Positions 60,873-64,000 of a stretch of DNA of 64,000 nt are shown in pieces (the first letter of the stretch is position 1; every line of letters starts with the position of its first letter). The position numbers were made by a program, and so were the translations under genes. The DNA is from Apostichopus japonicus (lineage: Eukaryota; Echinodermata; Holothuroidea; Aspidochirotida; Stichopodidae). Location: positions 14,351,499 to 14,415,498 of the forward strand of contig NC_092565.1 of the NCBI RefSeq assembly GCF_037975245.1. Reading direction: 5' to 3'. The notes beneath the pieces were generated by a model that was not told the origin of the DNA, did not search any database, and saw only the letters and a program-made list of their open reading frames with translations.

Positions 60873-61499
60873 CTATTCAGTAGTGTGTAGAGGTATAAGA
60901 GACAGGTACTAGCGGAATGAAGTGATAAGTGTCCAAGCTAGATTGTGACAGTTCATTCATGACACGGTAGAGCCAGAGTGCAGTTAGTTGTAGAGAGACA
61001 GGTAAGCAAGGAAGTGAAATCAATTTAGTCAGTGTTGAAATGAAAAAGCTGCAGCAGCTGCAGCAATTATCGCCTGGAACACGACTGAAACAAATATATA
61101 ATAAAATAGAGATTAAGTCTGCAGACCAGCATATAGTGTGGTATAGTGTGAATCTGCAGCACTGCACAAATGTCCTATACACAGCCTGGCTGCAGAATGC
61201 TGCAGCCCGCATTGCAATTTAGATTTTGTCACAGTACCTTGTCTCACTCTAATTCCATCAAGACAAACTACCATGTGGTTATCTGGGTATTGCCATAGCA
61301 AACAGTACAAAGTTGACAATAAATTCAACGATAGTATTTATTCATCATATTTGGATGAAGTAATCTTACCTGTTAACTTAAAATAAACCTTCAAGGATAC
61401 GTTTGATTCAGATCTGCCACTGGATGAGACCTGTAAGAAAACAAGCAAATATATAAAGATTCATCTTAATCTGCAGATACTGTATAGTTTATTGCAGCT

Positions 61500-61864
61500 C
61501 ACATAACACATACACTGATAATATACTAGAGATCATATAAAACTTACACTGATAGTATATATACTATAGATCACATAAAACTTACACTGATAGTATAGAT
61601 ACTATAGATCACATAAAACTTACACTGATAGTGTATACATATATACTACAGATAGCATAAACTTAGGCTAATAATACTATATACTATTTACTCACATAAA
61701 TAGATCATATAAAACTTACATTGATAGTACTATAGATCATATAAAACTTACTCTGATAGTATTGTACTATACATCACATAAACTTAGACTGATAGTATAT
61801 ATACTATAAATAGATCACATAAAACTTACATTGATAGTATATATACTATAGATCACATAAAACT
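61500..61864. repeat. Tandem repeat, about 37-bp unit
   Basis: Units contain 'cttacactgatagtatatat' and 'actatagatcacataaaa', about nine copies with frequent indels. Confidence 0.9.
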
Positions 61865-61889
61865 ATGCTGAACAGCCTCCCTGTTACTG

Positions 61890-62210
61890 ACCAGAAACAC
61901 TATCAAGTCAGAAACACTATCAAGTCAGAAACACTATCATGTCAGAAACACTACGGATCATGTCAGAAACAAAGGATCATGTCACACAATGTCAGAAACA
62001 CTATCGTGTCAGAAACACTATGGATCATGTCAGAAACACTAAGGATCATGTCAGAAACACTATTGTGTCTGAAACACTATCGTGTCATAAACACTATCGT
62101 GTCAGAAACACTATCGTGTCAGAACCACTATCATGTCAGAAACACTATCCTGTCAGAAACACTGTGTCAGAAACACTATGTCAGAAACACTGTCAAGTCA
62201 GAAACACTGT
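61890..62210. repeat. Tandem repeat, 17-bp unit (gtcagaaacactatcat)
   Basis: About 18 copies, some interrupted by 'ggatcat'. The plus-strand open frames here are repeat artefacts. Confidence 0.95.
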
Positions 62211-62940
62211 GAAACAAAGCAAAGATAAGTTTTCAACACGATTAAGAACCTGTTATAACTTTGAAATTACAACTGTGAAGTCTCACAGTAATGTGAAGCA
62301 CGATTGAACATCACGCTTTTGCAAACGTGACTATTAAATTCACTCCCCTAAATCATCAAATATATAATAATCTGTAACTGATCTGAATGTCACCTCTCTA
62401 TGCTGTATCCATGGTGACATGAATTAGTTGAATAATTTGCAAATTTTCTGTTATCATAACTAGACTGGAGTTATGTAAGACTGCAGGAGCAAAGTAAATA
62501 CCCAGAAACTGTTTGTTTGTGCAACATGGTACACATTGTACAGTACAGTACTGTATAGTACCTAGAAACAGAAACACTGTGAAACAAAGCAAAGATAAGT
62601 TTTCAACACGATTAACAACCTGTTATAACTTTGAAATTACAACTGTGAAGTCTCACAGTAATGTGAAGCACGATTGAACATCACGCTTTTGCAAACGTGA
62701 CTATTAAATTCACTCCCCTAAATCATCAAATATATAATAATCTGTAACTGATCTGAATGTCACCTCTCTATGCTGTATCCATGGTGACATGAATTAGTTG
62801 GATAATTTGCAAATTTTCTGTTATCATAACTAGACTGGAGTTATGTAAGACTGCAGGAGCAAAGTAAATACCCAGAAACTGTTTGTTTGTGCAACATGGT
62901 ACACATTGTACAGTACAGTACTGTATAGTACCTAGAAACT
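62201..62940. repeat. 370-bp tandem duplication
   Basis: 62201-62570 and 62571-62940 are almost identical; the few differences include aagaacc/aacaacc and gaataat/ggataat. Each copy ends in one unit of the 68-bp array. Confidence 0.95.
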
Positions 62941-64000
62941 GTTTGTTGTATATGTGCAACATGGTACACATTGTACAGTACAGTACTTTATAGTATCCAG
63001 AAACTGTTTGTTTGTATGTGTGCAACATGGTACACATTGTACAGTACAGTACTTTATAGTATCCAGAAACTGTTTGTTTGTATATATGTGCAACATGGCA
63101 CACATTGTACAGTACAGTACTTTATAGTATCCAGAAACTGTTTGTTTGTATATGTGCAACATGGTACACATTGTACAGTACAGTACTGTATAGTATCCAG
63201 AAACTGTTTGTATATGTGCAACATGGTACACATTGTACAGTACAGTACTTTATAGTATCCAGAAACTGTTTGTTTGTATGTGTGCAACATATGGTACACA
63301 TTGTACAGTACAGTACTTTATAGTATCCAGAAACTGTTTGTTTGTATATATGTGCAACATGGTACACATTTCACAGTACAGTACTGTATAGTATCCAGAA
63401 ACTGTTTGTATATGTGCAACATGGTACACATTGTACAGTACAGTACTTTATAGTATCCAGAAACTGTTTGTTTGTATATATGTGCAACATGGTACACATT
63501 GTACAATACAGTACTGTATAGTATCCAGAAACTGTTTGTTTGTATGTGTGCAACATATGGTACACATTGTACAGTACAGTACTTTATAGTATCCAGAAAC
63601 TGTTTGTTTGTATATATGTGCAACATGGTACACATTTTACAGTACAGTACTGTATAGTATCCAGAAACTGTTTGTTTGTATGTGTGCAACATGGTACACA
63701 TTGTACAGTACAGTACTTTATAGTATCCAGAAACTGTTTGTTGTATATGTGCAACATGGTACACATTTTACAGTACAGTACTGTATAGTATCCAGAAACT
63801 GTTTGTATATGTGCAACATGGTACACATTGTACAGTACAGTACTGTATAGTATCCAGAAACTGTTTGTTTGTATGTGTGCAACATATGGTACACATTGTA
63901 CAGTACAGTACTTTATAGTATCCAGAAACTGTTTGTTTGTATATATGTGCAACATGGTACACATTTCACAGTACAGTACTGTATAGTATCCAGAAACTGT
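62880..64000. repeat. 68-bp satellite array running off the window
   Basis: About 17 units. The consensus runs from 'cagaaactgtttgtttgtat' through 'gtgcaacatggtacacattg' to 'tacagtacagtactgtatag'. The core TACAGTACTGTA is a perfect palindrome in about half of the units and broken (ctttata) in the others. Segment 63268-63405 recurs at about 63862-64000, showing a higher-order period near 594 bp. Long open frames on both strands result from the periodicity. Confidence 0.97.

Noticed and set aside
61865..62307. Open frames with repeated SETLSCQKHY-type peptides
   Set aside because: A product of the 17-bp tandem repeat. Both overlapping frames are equally open, so no coding bias.
62768..63964. 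Overlapping open frames of 60-148 codons on both strands with repeated 'MYHVAHIYKQTVSGYY'-like peptides
   Set aside because: They simply read through the 68-bp array in several frames and both strands. There are no splice or start signals and no known domain.
62880..64000. CRISPR-like array
   Set aside because: Units are contiguous satellite repeats without unique spacers, in an animal genome.

Overview
This is a window of animal nuclear DNA: AT-rich, intron-rich, with GT-AG introns, many oligo-G/C runs and many small DNA transposons. The three recognisable genes are close to their vertebrate counterparts, and the repeats (hAT and TTAA MITEs, a CR1-like LINE fragment, a Penelope-like tail, tRNA-derived SINEs) are of marine-invertebrate type. 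An invertebrate deuterostome, perhaps an echinoderm such as a sea cucumber, is the best guess. That assignment is inference only.

Layout. (1) 1-770: a cut-off hAT MITE, then a decayed reverse-transcriptase fragment of a LINE on the minus strand. (2) 2662-6044, minus: SNRPG (Sm protein G), four coding exons, 77 aa, with a 1-kb TTAA-flanked MITE in intron 1. (3) 6045-7440: about 1.4 kb between two divergent start codons, containing a Penelope-like remnant. (4) 7441-15010, plus: CHMP7 (ESCRT-III/ESCRT-II hybrid protein), nine coding exons joined in phase to give 431 aa. (5) 15.0-21.7 kb: CHMP7 3' UTR and an intergenic stretch with a complete hAT MITE, a second TTAA MITE and a 109-bp tandem repeat. 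(6) 21712-43371, minus: SLC5A7 (high-affinity choline transporter CHT1), eight coding exons that add up exactly to 583 codons plus stop, with long introns full of repeats. (7) 43.4-64.0 kb: no protein gene that I can defend. It probably holds the SLC5A7 promoter and 5' UTR exons and possibly isolated exons of another minus-strand transcript, and it ends in adjacent satellite arrays of 22, 37, 17, 370 and 68 bp units that run off the window.

The genes are not a pathway. SNRPG is an snRNP housekeeping core subunit, CHMP7 acts in nuclear-envelope resealing, and SLC5A7 supplies choline for acetylcholine synthesis. SNRPG and CHMP7 are head-to-head and may share a promoter region.

The most unusual object is in SLC5A7. 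The 3' boundary of coding exon 7, including its splice donor, is followed in the intron by five further copies of an exactly 81-bp unit. All five are in frame, free of stops and carry an intact GTGAGT or GTAAGT donor. As drawn, the gene could make transporters with 0-5 extra 27-residue blocks between TM8 and TM9. It may instead be a neutral minisatellite; the sequence alone cannot decide.
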